A stretch of 64,000 nucleotides of DNA from Microbispora sp. NBC_01189 (GCF_036010665.1 NZ_CP108581.1:4941501-5005500); one strand, 5' to 3'; shown: positions 52,953 through 61,951, counted from the first letter of the stretch. Program-made: numbers and translations. The notes: generated by a model not told the origin, from the sequence alone.

Positions 52953-53936
52953 GTGCGCGCCGACCGTCTCGTTGCCGTCCTGTTGCTGATGCAGGCTCGC
53001 GGCCGGGTGACCGCGGCCGAGCTGGCCGAAGAGCTCGAGGTTTCCGTGGCCACCGCCCGCCGGGACCTGGAGGCGCTGTCGGCGGCGGGCGTCCCGGTCT
53101 ATCCGCAGCCGGGGCGTGGCGGCGGCTGGTCGCTGGTCGGCGGCGCCCGCACCGACCTGAGCGGTCTGTCGGCGCCCGAGGCGCAGGCGCTGTTCCTGCT
53201 CCTCGGCCCGGCCGCGGCCGGGTCGGCTGGGTCGGCGGGGTCGGCCGCGGCCGGAGCGGCGCTGCGCAAGCTCCTGGCGGCCCTGCCCCGGACCTTCCGG
53301 GCCGACGCCGAGGCCGCCCGCGACGCGACCCTGGTCGACCCCGTCCGGTGGGGGGAACGTGACCGCCCTCGGCCCGCGATGGTCGACCTGCTGCGGAGCG
53401 CCGTGGTGAGCCGCCGCAGGGTCCGCCTCACCTACGCCGGTCCGAAAGCGGAACCCGCGGAGCGGCTGGTCGACCCGTGGGGGCTGATCGACAAGGACGA
53501 CGTCTGGTATCTGCTGGCGGGAACCGACCGGGGACGGCGGACCTTCCGCGTCGACAGGATCGTCCGGGCCGAGGCGACCGGCGAGACCGCCGAACGCCCC
53601 GCCGGCCTGGTCCTCGCCGCCGCCTGGCAGGAGGTCGTCGACGAGATCGAGGGGCGGCGTTCGCGCACGTGGGCGACCGCGCTCGTCGAGGAGCGGTTCG
53701 TGCCGGTCCTGCGCGACCGGTTCGGACGGCACTGCCACGTCGACGGTGAAGTCGACGGTGAAGCGGGGGGACGTGTCCGGGTGCGCCTCGCGGCCCCGAC
53801 CCCGCTGGACCTCGCCCGTCACCTCGCGGGGTGGGGCGCCCTGATCGAGGTCGTCGAGCCGCGCTCGGTCCAGGACGAACTCGCCCGCCTCGGCGCCGAA
53901 CTCGTCGCCCGCTACTCCGGGCCGGAGCCGGTCTGA
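52953..53936 (+). CDS. YafY-type transcriptional regulator with WYL domain
   Basis: This 327-residue protein has an N-terminal winged helix (residues 1-60, MRADRLVAVLLLMQARGRVTAAELAEEL and SVATARRDLEALSAAGVPVY) and a WYL domain near 145-235 with RLVDPWGLIDKDDVWYLLAG, which binds ligands or nucleic acid. A WCX-type C-terminal part follows. Such regulators are frequent in actinobacteria and typically act on a divergent neighbour. The GTG start is at 52953. Confidence 0.93.
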   Translation: MRADRLVAVLLLMQARGRVTAAELAEELEVSVATARRDLEALSAAGVPVYPQPGRGGGWSLVGGARTDLSGLSAPEAQALFLLLGPAAAGSAGSAGSAAAGAALRKLLAALPRTFRADAEAARDATLVDPVRWGERDRPRPAMVDLLRSAVVSRRRVRLTYAGPKAEPAERLVDPWGLIDKDDVWYLLAGTDRGRRTFRVDRIVRAEATGETAERPAGLVLAAAWQEVVDEIEGRRSRTWATALVEERFVPVLRDRFGRHCHVDGEVDGEAGGRVRVRLAAPTPLDLARHLAGWGALIEVVEPRSVQDELARLGAELVARYSGPEPV

Positions 53937-54105
53937 ACGATCGGGGCGATCCGGCCATTCGGTGGGACGCCGTCCGGTTCCATTCACATCAGGCAGGCTG
54001 AGGCTCGCCTTCCCACCGGGCACCGGATACGTCTACTCCACCTGTCGGGCCGCGGCTACCGGGACTATGTAACCTCCACCTAGCGGACAGAGCCTGTAGT
54101 TCCCA

Positions 54106-54999
54106 TTAGGCGGCGAGGCGGCCCTGGCCGGCGGTGAGCCAGCGGAGGGGATTGTCGCGGGTGACGAGGCGCACGGTGCCGTCGTCCACCCCGGCGGCCC
54201 GCAGGGCCGGGACGACCGAGGAGAACAGCCGGCCGTACCCCTGCCCGCCGTAGCCGGCCAGGTGCTCGCGCAGCCGCACACCGCTGCTGACCAGGATGCG
54301 CTCGGCGTGACCGGCGTCGAGGAGGGTGAGCACGTCGTCCGCGCAGGACACGCTCACGTACGCGCCGGTCTCGGCGATCTTGCGCTGGGCCGGCGTGTCG
54401 GCGCCCGGGGCGCTGAGCCGCTGGGCGGGCACGTTCTGGGAGAGCAGCAGTTCCAGCGGCTCCAGCCCGCCGGCGGCCACCGGGAGGTCGGTGCGCAGCG
54501 AGGCGCGCGCGGCGGCGGTGACCGCCCGCTCCTCGGCGGGGGCGGGCGTCTCACCCCACGACGCCGCGACGATGACGCCCGGCCGGGCGCCGGTCCCGTC
54601 CAGCCCGGCGCCGATCTCGTGGAGGAGGTCGGCGGTCAGGTCGTCGACGCCGTACCGGGTGATCGCCGCGCCGGCGAACGGCTGGGCGGCGAAGCCGGTG
54701 GCGGCGACGATCGGGACCCGCGCGGCCATGGAGATGCGGGCGAGGGCCGCGGGGTCGCGGGCCATGCCGACGCAGCTGTGCTCGACGACGAGACCCAGCG
54801 CCTCACCCCTGCCGAGGTCCTTGATCTCGGCCAGCACATATCGCTCCTCGTCTAGCCACCGGCAGGGATCGGAGTCCACGCCGATCCCCCAGCGGGTGTC
54901 GGTGCGCAGGTGCTCGTGGGGGAGCACCGGCCCGTCGATCTCGGAGACGGGAAGGGCGCCGGTGACGGTCTGGATGCGAGGGAAATATGCGCCGGACAT
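54106..54999 (-). CDS. Phosphotriesterase-family protein lacking most metal ligands
   Basis: This 297-residue protein has the family opening (QTVTGALPVSEIDGPVLPHEHL) with the HxH pair at 28 and 30. Other expected ligands are lost: the lysine or glutamate before SWGETPAPAEER is Ala/Val, the His positions are PVAAGGLEPLE and RLSAPGADTP, and the late Asp is Gly (VSSGVRLREHLAGYGGQGYG). The fold and GGQGYG loop are conserved. It is best read as a derived or non-catalytic family member. It lies 73 bases downstream of an SDR gene in the same direction. Confidence 0.78.
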   Translation of the reverse strand: MSGAYFPRIQTVTGALPVSEIDGPVLPHEHLRTDTRWGIGVDSDPCRWLDEERYVLAEIKDLGRGEALGLVVEHSCVGMARDPAALARISMAARVPIVAATGFAAQPFAGAAITRYGVDDLTADLLHEIGAGLDGTGARPGVIVAASWGETPAPAEERAVTAAARASLRTDLPVAAGGLEPLELLLSQNVPAQRLSAPGADTPAQRKIAETGAYVSVSCADDVLTLLDAGHAERILVSSGVRLREHLAGYGGQGYGRLFSSVVPALRAAGVDDGTVRLVTRDNPLRWLTAGQGRLAA

Positions 55000-55072
55000 G
55001 AACGGACATTAACTCATTTTTTGTCGAAACCCCCTCTGGGTCGCCAAATTCTTTACCTCTCTTGAGGTTTGG

Positions 55073-55798
55073 TCAGCTCATCGTCCGGCCGCCGTTGACG
55101 GCGAGGCGCTGTCCGGTCACGAACCGGGCGCCGGGCGAGGCCAGGAACGCCACCGCCTCGGCGATGTCGAGCGGCACGCCCATGTGACCCAGCGGCACGT
55201 CCCGTAGATAACCGGTGTAGTCCTCGGGCGGCACGTCCGCGTGGCGCTCCACCGGGATCCAGCCGGGTTCGACCGTGTTGACGGTGATCCCGTACGGCCC
55301 CAGCTCCCGCGCCCACGACCGGGTGAGCCCGTGCATCGCGGCCTTGGCCGAGACGTAGTGCCCGAACTCGGCGTTGCCGAGGTCGGAGACCTCGCTGCCC
55401 ACGTTGACGATCCGGCCCGAGCCGGCCTCGCGCATGCCGGGCAGCACGGCCTGCAGGAGCAGCAGGGGAGCCTTGACGAAGAAGCGGAGCTGGCCGAGGT
55501 GGTCGTCCCAGGTCTGCTTCTCCACCGGCATCATCGGCTGCGGGCCGGTGGCGTTGTTCACCACCATGCCGACCCGCCCGAGCGCGGCCACGCCCTCCCG
55601 TACGGAGCGCTCATCGGTGACGTCGAACCGGGCCGTCGTCGCCGAGCCGCCGGCGGCGGTGATGCGGTCGGCGACGGCGGAGGCCCCGGCGGTGTCGTTG
55701 GCGTAGTTGACGGCGACGTGCCAGCCGTCGGCGGCGAGTCGTTCCGCGATGACGGCGCCGAGCCCTCGCGAGGCGCCGGTGACAAGTGCGATTCCCAT
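55073..55798 (-). CDS. Short-chain dehydrogenase/reductase (SDR)
   Basis: This 241-residue classical SDR has the cofactor motif TGASRGLG (7-14), NNATG (81-85), and the catalytic Ser135, Tyr148 and Lys152 (GHYVSAKAAM). It resembles 3-oxoacyl-ACP reductases but the substrate is unknown. I start at the ATG at 55798; a GTG 18 bases upstream is alternative. It is divergent from the SnoaL-like gene (44 bases apart) and is followed by the phosphotriesterase-family gene. Confidence 0.9.
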   Translation of the reverse strand: MGIALVTGASRGLGAVIAERLAADGWHVAVNYANDTAGASAVADRITAAGGSATTARFDVTDERSVREGVAALGRVGMVVNNATGPQPMMPVEKQTWDDHLGQLRFFVKAPLLLLQAVLPGMREAGSGRIVNVGSEVSDLGNAEFGHYVSAKAAMHGLTRSWARELGPYGITVNTVEPGWIPVERHADVPPEDYTGYLRDVPLGHMGVPLDIAEAVAFLASPGARFVTGQRLAVNGGRTMS

Positions 55799-55842
55799 GG
55801 GAACCGTGCCTACCACACGATCTCACGGGCATGATGGGGCGC

Positions 55843-56301
55843 ATGGATCAGATCGCCGCACTGGTCGACCGCGCCGAGATCGTGGACGTGGTGACCGCAG
55901 TCTTCGACACCGTCGACGCAAAGAACTGGCCGGTGTGCCGGGAACTGTTCGACGACGAGGTGGACGCCGACTTCACCAGCCTGAACGGCGGGGAGCCGGC
56001 CCGGATCAGCGCCGACGCCCTCGTGGACGGCTGGCGTACCGGCCTGCACGGCCGCAAGCAGAGCTTCCACACTGTGAGCAACTTCGCGGTGACCGTGGAC
56101 GGCGCCGAGGCGCACGTGACCGCGAAGGGCTACGCCTACAACGTGCTCGACGAGGGGCTCGGCGGCGGCCTGTGGGAGGTGTGGGGCGTCTACCGGCTCG
56201 GGCTCGTACGGCAGGCCGAGGGCTGGAAGGTCACGGCCCTGACGTTCGACGCCTGGCACACCCGGGGCGACGAGGCGGTGCGCGCCCACACGATGGACTG
56301 A
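55843..56301 (+). CDS. SnoaL/NTF2-like protein
   Basis: This 152-residue protein has the cone-shaped NTF2-like fold signature: LVDRAEIVDVVTAVFDTVDAKNW, FHTVSNFAVTVDGAEAHVTA and WGVYRLGLVRQAEGWKVTALTF. Family members are small hydrolases, isomerases or binding proteins; the substrate cannot be assigned. The ATG at 55843 gives a standard length, with GGGG just upstream. It may be co-regulated with the divergent SDR gene. Confidence 0.88.
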   Translation: MDQIAALVDRAEIVDVVTAVFDTVDAKNWPVCRELFDDEVDADFTSLNGGEPARISADALVDGWRTGLHGRKQSFHTVSNFAVTVDGAEAHVTAKGYAYNVLDEGLGGGLWEVWGVYRLGLVRQAEGWKVTALTFDAWHTRGDEAVRAHTMD

Positions 56302-56410
56302 TCGCCCCGGATGCGGATGCGGATCCGGATGGGCCGGGGCTATGCGCTGTTCCGGACGTTGGGCACCTCCGACGATCGGGCCCGTCGCCGTGCCGGCCCA
56401 CGAGCCGCCT

Positions 56411-58945
56411 CTACACGCGTTTCCGGGAGCTGCTGCGGGGGTTGCGGTAGGTGAAGGCCCAGCGGTCGTCGCCGATCTTTCGGCGGGTGTAGCGGGTGGG
56501 GTGGCGGTAGCGGTCGCGGTTGTGGAACTGGCAGGCCGGCCCGAGCAGCTTGAGGTCGGTCAGCCCGCCGCTGCACCAGTCCTCGGCGTGATCGATCTGG
56601 CACAGGGTGGCGGGCAGGGGGCAGCCGTCGACCCAGCAGGTGGCGTACCGGGCGAAGACGGCCCGGCGCTGGGCGGGGGTGGCCAACCTGACCTTGCGGC
56701 CCATGTCCAGGACCTGCCCGGCGGCGTCCATGACGATCCTCACCAGGCTGCTGGTGCGGGCCAGCCGATGCACGCTGGAGGCGGGCAGCAGGTGCCCGGT
56801 CGCCAGGATCAGCCCCGGCAACCCCCGCATCCACACCCCGGGCGGCACATTGCCGCCCGCTCCCGGCGGACTGCTCCCCGGCGGAGCACCGGCTCCCACC
56901 CCCGCCCAGGCATCATCTCCCGCCCAGGCATCATCTCCCGCCCAGGCGCCACCGCCAGGCCAAGCGTCGCCTCCCGGCCAGGCGCTCCCACTCGGCCGGG
57001 CACCACCGCCGTGGTCCACACCCGGCGGAGCATCGGCTCCCACCCCCGCCCAGGCATCATCTCCCGGCCAGGCGCCACCGCCAGGCCAATCGTCGCCTCC
57101 CGGCCAGGCGCTCCCTTCCGCATCCGGCGGGGCGTCGGGCTCGGGTGGGGGATCAGGGGCATGCGTCTGCTTCGGGCGTGCCTGCTGCGGGGGTGCCTGC
57201 TGCGGGCGCCGCGCTCGGTTTCTGCGGTGTCCTCGCTCGATGCCCTCTTCCTGAGTGCCGGGGTCGGCGTCAGGGTCGGCGTCAGGGTCGTCGGCGTGGT
57301 CCTGCTGGACGTCATCGCAGTCGCGCAGGTCGCCGCGCTCGTTGCCGCGCTCGTTGCTGTCGGTTGGGTCGAAGTGTGGCCAGGCGGCAGCCGGACCGTC
57401 CATGGGCGAGCTACCGGCGGCCGCGCGGCCGGTGACAGGCTCCTGCCCGTCAGCGCCCGCACCCGCGGCGGCACTGGAGGCGGCGGGGGAGGTGGCAGGG
57501 AAGGTGTCGTCTCCTGCGGAGGGCGCGACGGCCGAGCTACCGTCCTCGCCGGCTGAGTGATCCCCGCCCGCCGGGGGCACAGTGGCTGTGCGTTCGGGGC
57601 TGACGGCCGGTGGCCGTGTGCCCGGCTCCGCACCCGCTGGCTCTTCGTCTGGCTCTTCGTCTGGCTCTTCGTGTGGTTCTTCGCCGGCGGGCTCCTCAAT
57701 GGTGGGCTCGCCGTCGTCGATGATGGGCTCACCCTCGTCGCAGGCAGTGCCACTCGCAGGGTCGTCGGGGAGAGACTCGGCGTTGACCAGCACCAGAAGC
57801 TCAGTCACGATCTTGTTCTCCAAGAACGCGATCAACGCATCCGCGTTCCGCACACTCAACGGCCGGTCATCACCATCCGCCTTCGGCCTGGCGTAGACGT
57901 CCAGCATGTGCCGCAACCGCGCGGCCGCCTCCACCGGCAGATAGAACTCCCCCTCCAGCCCACCGTTCCTCCGCCGGCGCACCCGGAAGAACCGGCGATC
58001 GAAATCCGCCTGCTCGTCCTTCTCATGCCCGTCAGGGTCCAGCACCGCCCGCAGATACCGCCCCGCCTTCGCCACCTCCGCCGCACCCGCCGACTTCGCC
58101 AACTCCAGCAAAATCCGCTCAGCCGTCGCCGCCTGCTCATCGGTCAACCCCGCGGTAGCGGTGCAGATCGCCTCCACAATCCCCTCGGGCAGGCTGCCCT
58201 CGGCGAACCGCTCACGCACCTGCGGCAGACGGTGCAGCTCCGTGCTCATCGTCACCAACCGGCCGGCCCCCGCAGGGGTCATCCCCCCGGCAGACCGCAA
58301 CCACAACTTCGTGGACGCATGGCCGTGGTTCTTCGCCTCCCCGGCCCGATGCACCCGACCGACCCGGGCGGCCAACGCCGACGTGATCCGATCACGGACC
58401 GCAAGCAACTCCTCCGCCTCGGCCAGACACACACCCGCGTCCTCAGGCACCGGCACCAACGCCACCACCCGAGCCGCCTCGACAAGAGCCGCCACCGCCA
58501 CCCACGACGACCCCGCATCACAGGCACCGCCAGAAGCACCACTGGAAGCACCATCAGACGCGCCCCTGGGCGCACCATCGGGATCGCCGCTGTCGGCACG
58601 TCCTGTGTGATTGCCCGTGTCGGGAGGACCGGCAGCAGCGCCGTGAACATCGGCACCGTCAGAAGGGCCTTCAGGAGAAGCACCGCTTGCGGCATCACCG
58701 ATGGCGGAGTCGTCAACGGCACTGGTTTTCTTCGCGAACGCCTGGATGAGGGGGATCTTGGCCGAGTCGCTGCGCCGGCTCGCGTGCTTTCGCGGCTCGG
58801 GGTCAACGATGGGGACGTACTCGCGGGCGAGAGAGTCTTCCATAGACCAGAGGGGCGAGCCGGCCGTGAGCCGCTCCCACCAGCCGTCATCGCCGATATT
58901 GTTCGAACGCGCGAGGTGCTCATGATCAATATCGAACGGATCCAT
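56411..58945 (-). CDS. DUF222/HNH endonuclease domain protein
   Basis: This 844-residue protein has a central DUF222 domain (about 150-400, with RVHRAGEAKNHGHASTKLWL, VVALVPVPEDAGV and RRNGGLEGEFYLPVEAA) and a C-terminal HNH domain near 765-835 (CWVDGCP...CQIDHAEDW...CQFHNRD). A linker of over 300 residues is Pro/Gly/Asp-rich with duplicated blocks. Proteins of this type (the 13E12 group of mycobacteria) occur in many copies in actinobacterial genomes, and their function is uncertain. SD GAGGAGG precedes the ATG. The first 16 codons contain an inverted repeat (CGATATTG / CAATATCG). Confidence 0.88.
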   Translation of the reverse strand: MDPFDIDHEHLARSNNIGDDGWWERLTAGSPLWSMEDSLAREYVPIVDPEPRKHASRRSDSAKIPLIQAFAKKTSAVDDSAIGDAASGASPEGPSDGADVHGAAAGPPDTGNHTGRADSGDPDGAPRGASDGASSGASGGACDAGSSWVAVAALVEAARVVALVPVPEDAGVCLAEAEELLAVRDRITSALAARVGRVHRAGEAKNHGHASTKLWLRSAGGMTPAGAGRLVTMSTELHRLPQVRERFAEGSLPEGIVEAICTATAGLTDEQAATAERILLELAKSAGAAEVAKAGRYLRAVLDPDGHEKDEQADFDRRFFRVRRRRNGGLEGEFYLPVEAAARLRHMLDVYARPKADGDDRPLSVRNADALIAFLENKIVTELLVLVNAESLPDDPASGTACDEGEPIIDDGEPTIEEPAGEEPHEEPDEEPDEEPAGAEPGTRPPAVSPERTATVPPAGGDHSAGEDGSSAVAPSAGDDTFPATSPAASSAAAGAGADGQEPVTGRAAAGSSPMDGPAAAWPHFDPTDSNERGNERGDLRDCDDVQQDHADDPDADPDADPGTQEEGIERGHRRNRARRPQQAPPQQARPKQTHAPDPPPEPDAPPDAEGSAWPGGDDWPGGGAWPGDDAWAGVGADAPPGVDHGGGARPSGSAWPGGDAWPGGGAWAGDDAWAGDDAWAGVGAGAPPGSSPPGAGGNVPPGVWMRGLPGLILATGHLLPASSVHRLARTSSLVRIVMDAAGQVLDMGRKVRLATPAQRRAVFARYATCWVDGCPLPATLCQIDHAEDWCSGGLTDLKLLGPACQFHNRDRYRHPTRYTRRKIGDDRWAFTYRNPRSSSRKRV
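56881..57115. repeat. Duplicated blocks in the DUF222/HNH gene
   Basis: Two imperfect copies of about 90-110 bp (56881-56989 and 57025-57115) encode Gly/Pro/Trp/Asp-rich segments such as AWPGGDAWPGGGAWAGDDAW. The first copy has one extra 18-bp unit. Both are in frame within the linker between DUF222 and HNH, so length changes would not shift the frame. A separate 12-bp repeat of the type CTCTTCGTCTGG is present near 57643-57678. Confidence 0.85.
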
Positions 58946-59309
58946 CGCACCTCCTCGATGTATTCGAAAGCTTGTATTGATTCTTTCATGTCACCGCACC
59001 ATGAACACCCCTGCAAAGCGATTTGTTGGAATCACAGGCGCGCAGAAATGTCGGTGCTCAGGGTGCGCCAGTTGACGGTGCTCTGCTGAGGAGCGATGGC
59101 CCTGCCGTCCTCGCGAGCGCCGCCGATCCGGCTCTCTCCGTGTACGGCGGACGAGGTTCACCGGCGCACCGAAAGCGGGTCGCTTTGATGCTCGTCCGGC
59201 CGCGCTGATGCTCGTCCGGCGCGCTGACTGCCGGGACCGGCGGGGATGGTCCGGTCAGGCGGAGCCGCGGCGAGAATGACGGGCGGCCGGATGAACAGGC
59301 ACTACGTCT
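58946..59309. other. Region upstream of the DUF222 gene
   Basis: No gene could be supported. The right part holds two copies of TGATGCTCGTCCGGC 20 bases apart (59186-59200 and 59206-59220). The left part is AT-richer and likely contains the promoter of the DUF222 gene, with TATTCGAA and TACAAG-type sequences, but no confident -35/-10 pair. A 61-residue open frame on the plus strand has no recognisable feature. Confidence 0.5.
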
Positions 59310-59951
59310 CTAACCGGTGACCGCCGGGGCCTCCGTGTGCAGCCGCCGGAGGACCCTGCGGAACGCCCAGACGGACGCCAGGAAGGCGATCCCGGTGATG
59401 ACCGCCACGGCGGTCGTCCGGACCAGCAGGTAGGTGCCGATCGACTGGTGCAGCAGCAGCCAGATGCTCACGCTCGAGTTGACCAGCAGAACGAACGCCC
59501 ACAGCAGCGTGATCCGGGCGAAGAACCGCTGGACGCGCTGGTGCCGCAGCACGAAGGACGGCAGGTGGATGTAGTCGAGCGTCAGCTTCTCCACGAGGGG
59601 ACGGCGCATCCGGACGGACGCCAGCAGCACCATGCTGATGACGATCGTGCCGAGTTCCGGCTGGATGAAGTAGACCACCGCGCTGCCGCTCCACAGGCCG
59701 AGCAACGTCCGTACGGTGATGGCGATGGCGGCGAAGATCATCGTGCCGGGCACCGGCTGGCGCCGCACCAGGCGCCACAGCACGCCGAGGTAGACCCAGG
59801 AGATCGCCGCCATCAGCGCGCCGCGCAGGCCGAGCACCGCGAGTGCCGCGTAGAAAACGGCGAGAGGAGCCACCACACCTTCGAGGAGCCGGGGGACCGC
59901 CTGTTTGATCAGGGCGGTGAGCCTGGGCATGGCGAAGGGCGTGTGGTTCAT
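59310..59951 (-). CDS. VC0807-family integral membrane protein
   Basis: This 213-residue protein has about six membrane segments, including VVAPLAVFYAALAVLGLRGALM, AVVYFIQPELGTIVISMVLLA and ARITLLWAFVLLVNSSVSIWLLL. The pattern, with RRPLVEKLTLDYIHLP between helices, matches the VC0807 family, whose function is unknown. GGAGTGTC lies upstream of the ATG at 59951. It is divergent from the F420-type oxidoreductase, with a palindrome in the gap. Confidence 0.82.
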   Translation of the reverse strand: MNHTPFAMPRLTALIKQAVPRLLEGVVAPLAVFYAALAVLGLRGALMAAISWVYLGVLWRLVRRQPVPGTMIFAAIAITVRTLLGLWSGSAVVYFIQPELGTIVISMVLLASVRMRRPLVEKLTLDYIHLPSFVLRHQRVQRFFARITLLWAFVLLVNSSVSIWLLLHQSIGTYLLVRTTAVAVITGIAFLASVWAFRRVLRRLHTEAPAVTG

Positions 59952-60058
59952 GACACTCCAACGGGCCGGCGGGGGAGACCGACGCTGTAGTTGGCAAACG
60001 CGCCTACCCGGACATCGCGGTCGGAAACGCCCAGGGAAGGTGGTGCATCGGTGGCTTA

Positions 60059-60076
60059 CCGTACCTGACGGTACGG
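60059..60076. promoter_or_regulatory. Palindrome in the divergent gap (possible operator)
   Basis: CCGTACC-TGAC-GGTACGG is a perfect 7-bp inverted repeat, embedded in TTACCGTACCTGACGGTACG. It lies 107 bases upstream of the VC0807 gene start and 156 bases upstream of the LLM oxidoreductase start. It is typical in size for a TetR-type operator, but no TetR gene is adjacent. Confidence 0.5.
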
Positions 60077-60232
60077 CCTTGACGGGCCTGAAGCACTGAC
60101 CGAGGTGTCGTCCGATACCGATGCGGCATGTCATTTGAGAGTCCGCCGACGAAACGATTGCGCTGGTCGCGGCTTCATCGTGCGCCTCGGGCCGCTTTCC
60201 CCGCTGACACGGGCGCGGGTTACGGTGACGGG

Positions 60233-61078
60233 ATGAATACGGGATTCGGGTACTTCGCAACTCATGATGCGGTTCGTCCGGATACGCTCGCGCGCCTCGT
60301 GGAGCAGCGCGGCCACGCGGCGCTGCTGTTCACCGAGCACACGCACATCCCCGTGCCGCCCGGCGGAGAGGCGCTTAAAGACGAGCGGGGCGGCGAACTG
60401 CCGCGGCGATACTGGCACACCTACGACCCGTTCGTCGCGTCGATGGCGGCCGGGGCCGCGACGACCCGCCTGCGGGTGGGCACCGGCATCTGCCTGGTGC
60501 CGGAGCACGAGCCCATCGGCCTCGCGAAGACGGTCGCGAGTGTGGACGACCTGACCGGCGGGCGGTTCGAGTTCGGCATCGGGGCTGGCTGGAACCGCGA
60601 GGAGATGCGCAACCACGGGACCGACCCCGCCCGCCGGTTCGCACTGATGCGGGAGCGCGTGCAGGCCATGCGGGAGATCTGGACCCGCGACGAGGCGGAG
60701 TACCACGGGGAGTTCGTGTCGTTCGACCCCATCTGGTCGTGGCCCAAGCCGGCCCAGCGCCCGCACCCGCCGATTCTTGTGGGCGGGGTCGGGCCGCGGG
60801 TGTTCGACCGGGTCCTGGAGTACGGGGACGCCTGGCTGCCCAACTACGGTCCGGGGGTCCTGGAACGGATCCCCGAACTGTTCCGGCGGGCGGGGGAGGC
60901 GGGCCGGCGCGTCGAGGTCGTGGTGCTGGCCGTCCCGGCGGACCCCGCCGCGCTGGAGCGGTGCGAGGCGGCGGGGGTCTCACGTGTCATGGCCTGGCTG
61001 CCGTCGGCCGGATACGACAGGGTCCAGCGGGAAATGGACGCGTTCGAGACCGCCCTGGCCGACGCGCACGGCGAGTGA
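60233..61078 (+). CDS. LLM-class F420-dependent oxidoreductase
   Basis: This 281-residue protein belongs to the luciferase-like monooxygenase superfamily, in the group that uses cofactor F420 in actinobacteria. Conserved blocks are NTGFGYFATHDAV, DDLTGGRFEFGIGAGWNREEM and RPHPPILVGGVGPRVFDRVLEYGDAWLP. The substrate is unknown. The ATG at 60233 gives the standard N-terminus. It converges with the LeuE-like exporter gene over a small hairpin. Confidence 0.92.
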   Translation: MNTGFGYFATHDAVRPDTLARLVEQRGHAALLFTEHTHIPVPPGGEALKDERGGELPRRYWHTYDPFVASMAAGAATTRLRVGTGICLVPEHEPIGLAKTVASVDDLTGGRFEFGIGAGWNREEMRNHGTDPARRFALMRERVQAMREIWTRDEAEYHGEFVSFDPIWSWPKPAQRPHPPILVGGVGPRVFDRVLEYGDAWLPNYGPGVLERIPELFRRAGEAGRRVEVVVLAVPADPAALERCEAAGVSRVMAWLPSAGYDRVQREMDAFETALADAHGE

Positions 61079-61081
61079 GGA

Positions 61082-61098
61082 CGGCCCCGTGCGGGCCG
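61082..61098. terminator. Small hairpin in the convergent gap
   Basis: CGGCCC-CGTGC-GGGCCG, a 6-bp stem, lies 3 bases past the LLM oxidoreductase stop and 4 bases before the end of the LeuE-like gene. It could end both transcripts; no T-tract is present. Confidence 0.4.
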
Positions 61099-61102
61099 CC
61101 GC

Positions 61103-61831
61103 TCAGTTGAGCGTGGCGGTGGCCAGTTTGGCGCCGAAGCCCAGGAAGAGCGCGCCCACTCCGGACGTGAGCCCGGCCGCGAGCCTGCGGCGGCGGCGGA
61201 AGTGGGCCGCGAGGAACGTGCCGCCGAAGATGAGGGCGGTCAGGTAGGTCACGCTGAACACCTGCACGATCAGCGCCAGGATCAGGAACGACAGCGCCGG
61301 CGCGCCGTACGTCGGATCCACGAACTGTACGAAGAACGCCACGAAGAACAGGATCGCCTTGGGGTTGAGGAGGCTGATCGTGAGCGCCTTCCGGAACGGG
61401 TCGCGCCGCTCGTCGGCCGCCGCGTGCTCCCCGGCGGGCCCGGTCGTCCGGACGGCATCCGCGGGGTTCTCCCGGACGGTCTCGGCGGCGGCCCCGGTTT
61501 CGGGCGGGGCGGTCCTGGCGCGGGAGGCGCGCAGCGAGCGCCAGGCGCCGCGCAGCATGCCGAAGCCGATCCAGCCGAGGTAGACCGCGCCCGAGTACTT
61601 CACGATCGTGAAGAGCACGGGCGTGGACTTGAGCAGCGACGCGACCCCGGCGGCCGACAGGAACATGAGCAGCGAGTCGCCGACGAAGACCCCGGCCGCA
61701 GCCCGGTAGCCCCGCCGGACCCCGCGCTGGGCGGCGGTGGACAGGACGAAGAGCGAGTTCGGCCCGGGCAGCAGGACGATCAGGAACGAGCCGACCACGT
61801 AGGTCCAGATGTTGGTGATGCCGAAGAACAC
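61103..61831 (-). CDS. LysE-family amino-acid exporter (LeuE-like)
   Basis: This 242-residue membrane exporter resembles LeuE, the leucine exporter, throughout: GITNIWTYVVGSFLIVLLPGPNS, GYRAAAGVFVGDSLLMFLSAAGV, LLKSTPVLFTIVKYSGAVYLG, LLNPKAILFFVAFFVQFVDP and FGAKLATATLN. A hydrophilic insert of about 35 residues, rich in Ala/Glu/Thr, lies in the middle loop. It probably exports a neutral amino acid. Six membrane segments are predicted. It is divergent from the methanethiol-oxidase-like gene. Confidence 0.9.
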   Translation of the reverse strand: MFFGITNIWTYVVGSFLIVLLPGPNSLFVLSTAAQRGVRRGYRAAAGVFVGDSLLMFLSAAGVASLLKSTPVLFTIVKYSGAVYLGWIGFGMLRGAWRSLRASRARTAPPETGAAAETVRENPADAVRTTGPAGEHAAADERRDPFRKALTISLLNPKAILFFVAFFVQFVDPTYGAPALSFLILALIVQVFSVTYLTALIFGGTFLAAHFRRRRRLAAGLTSGVGALFLGFGAKLATATLN

Positions 61832-61951
61832 CCATGCCTCCGTAAAGCGTGATAAGTCAGGGTATAGCTCGGCCTAGCACCTGGTCACGGCGGTTTAAGA
61901 GCCGGAAGATTCCTATTGACCCTACGGGTAATAAGGACAATTGTTGGGCCT

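Noticed and set aside
59023..59208. A 61-residue plus-strand frame between the DUF222 and VC0807 genes.
   Set aside because: No domain, signal or ribosome-binding site; it contains part of a short direct repeat.
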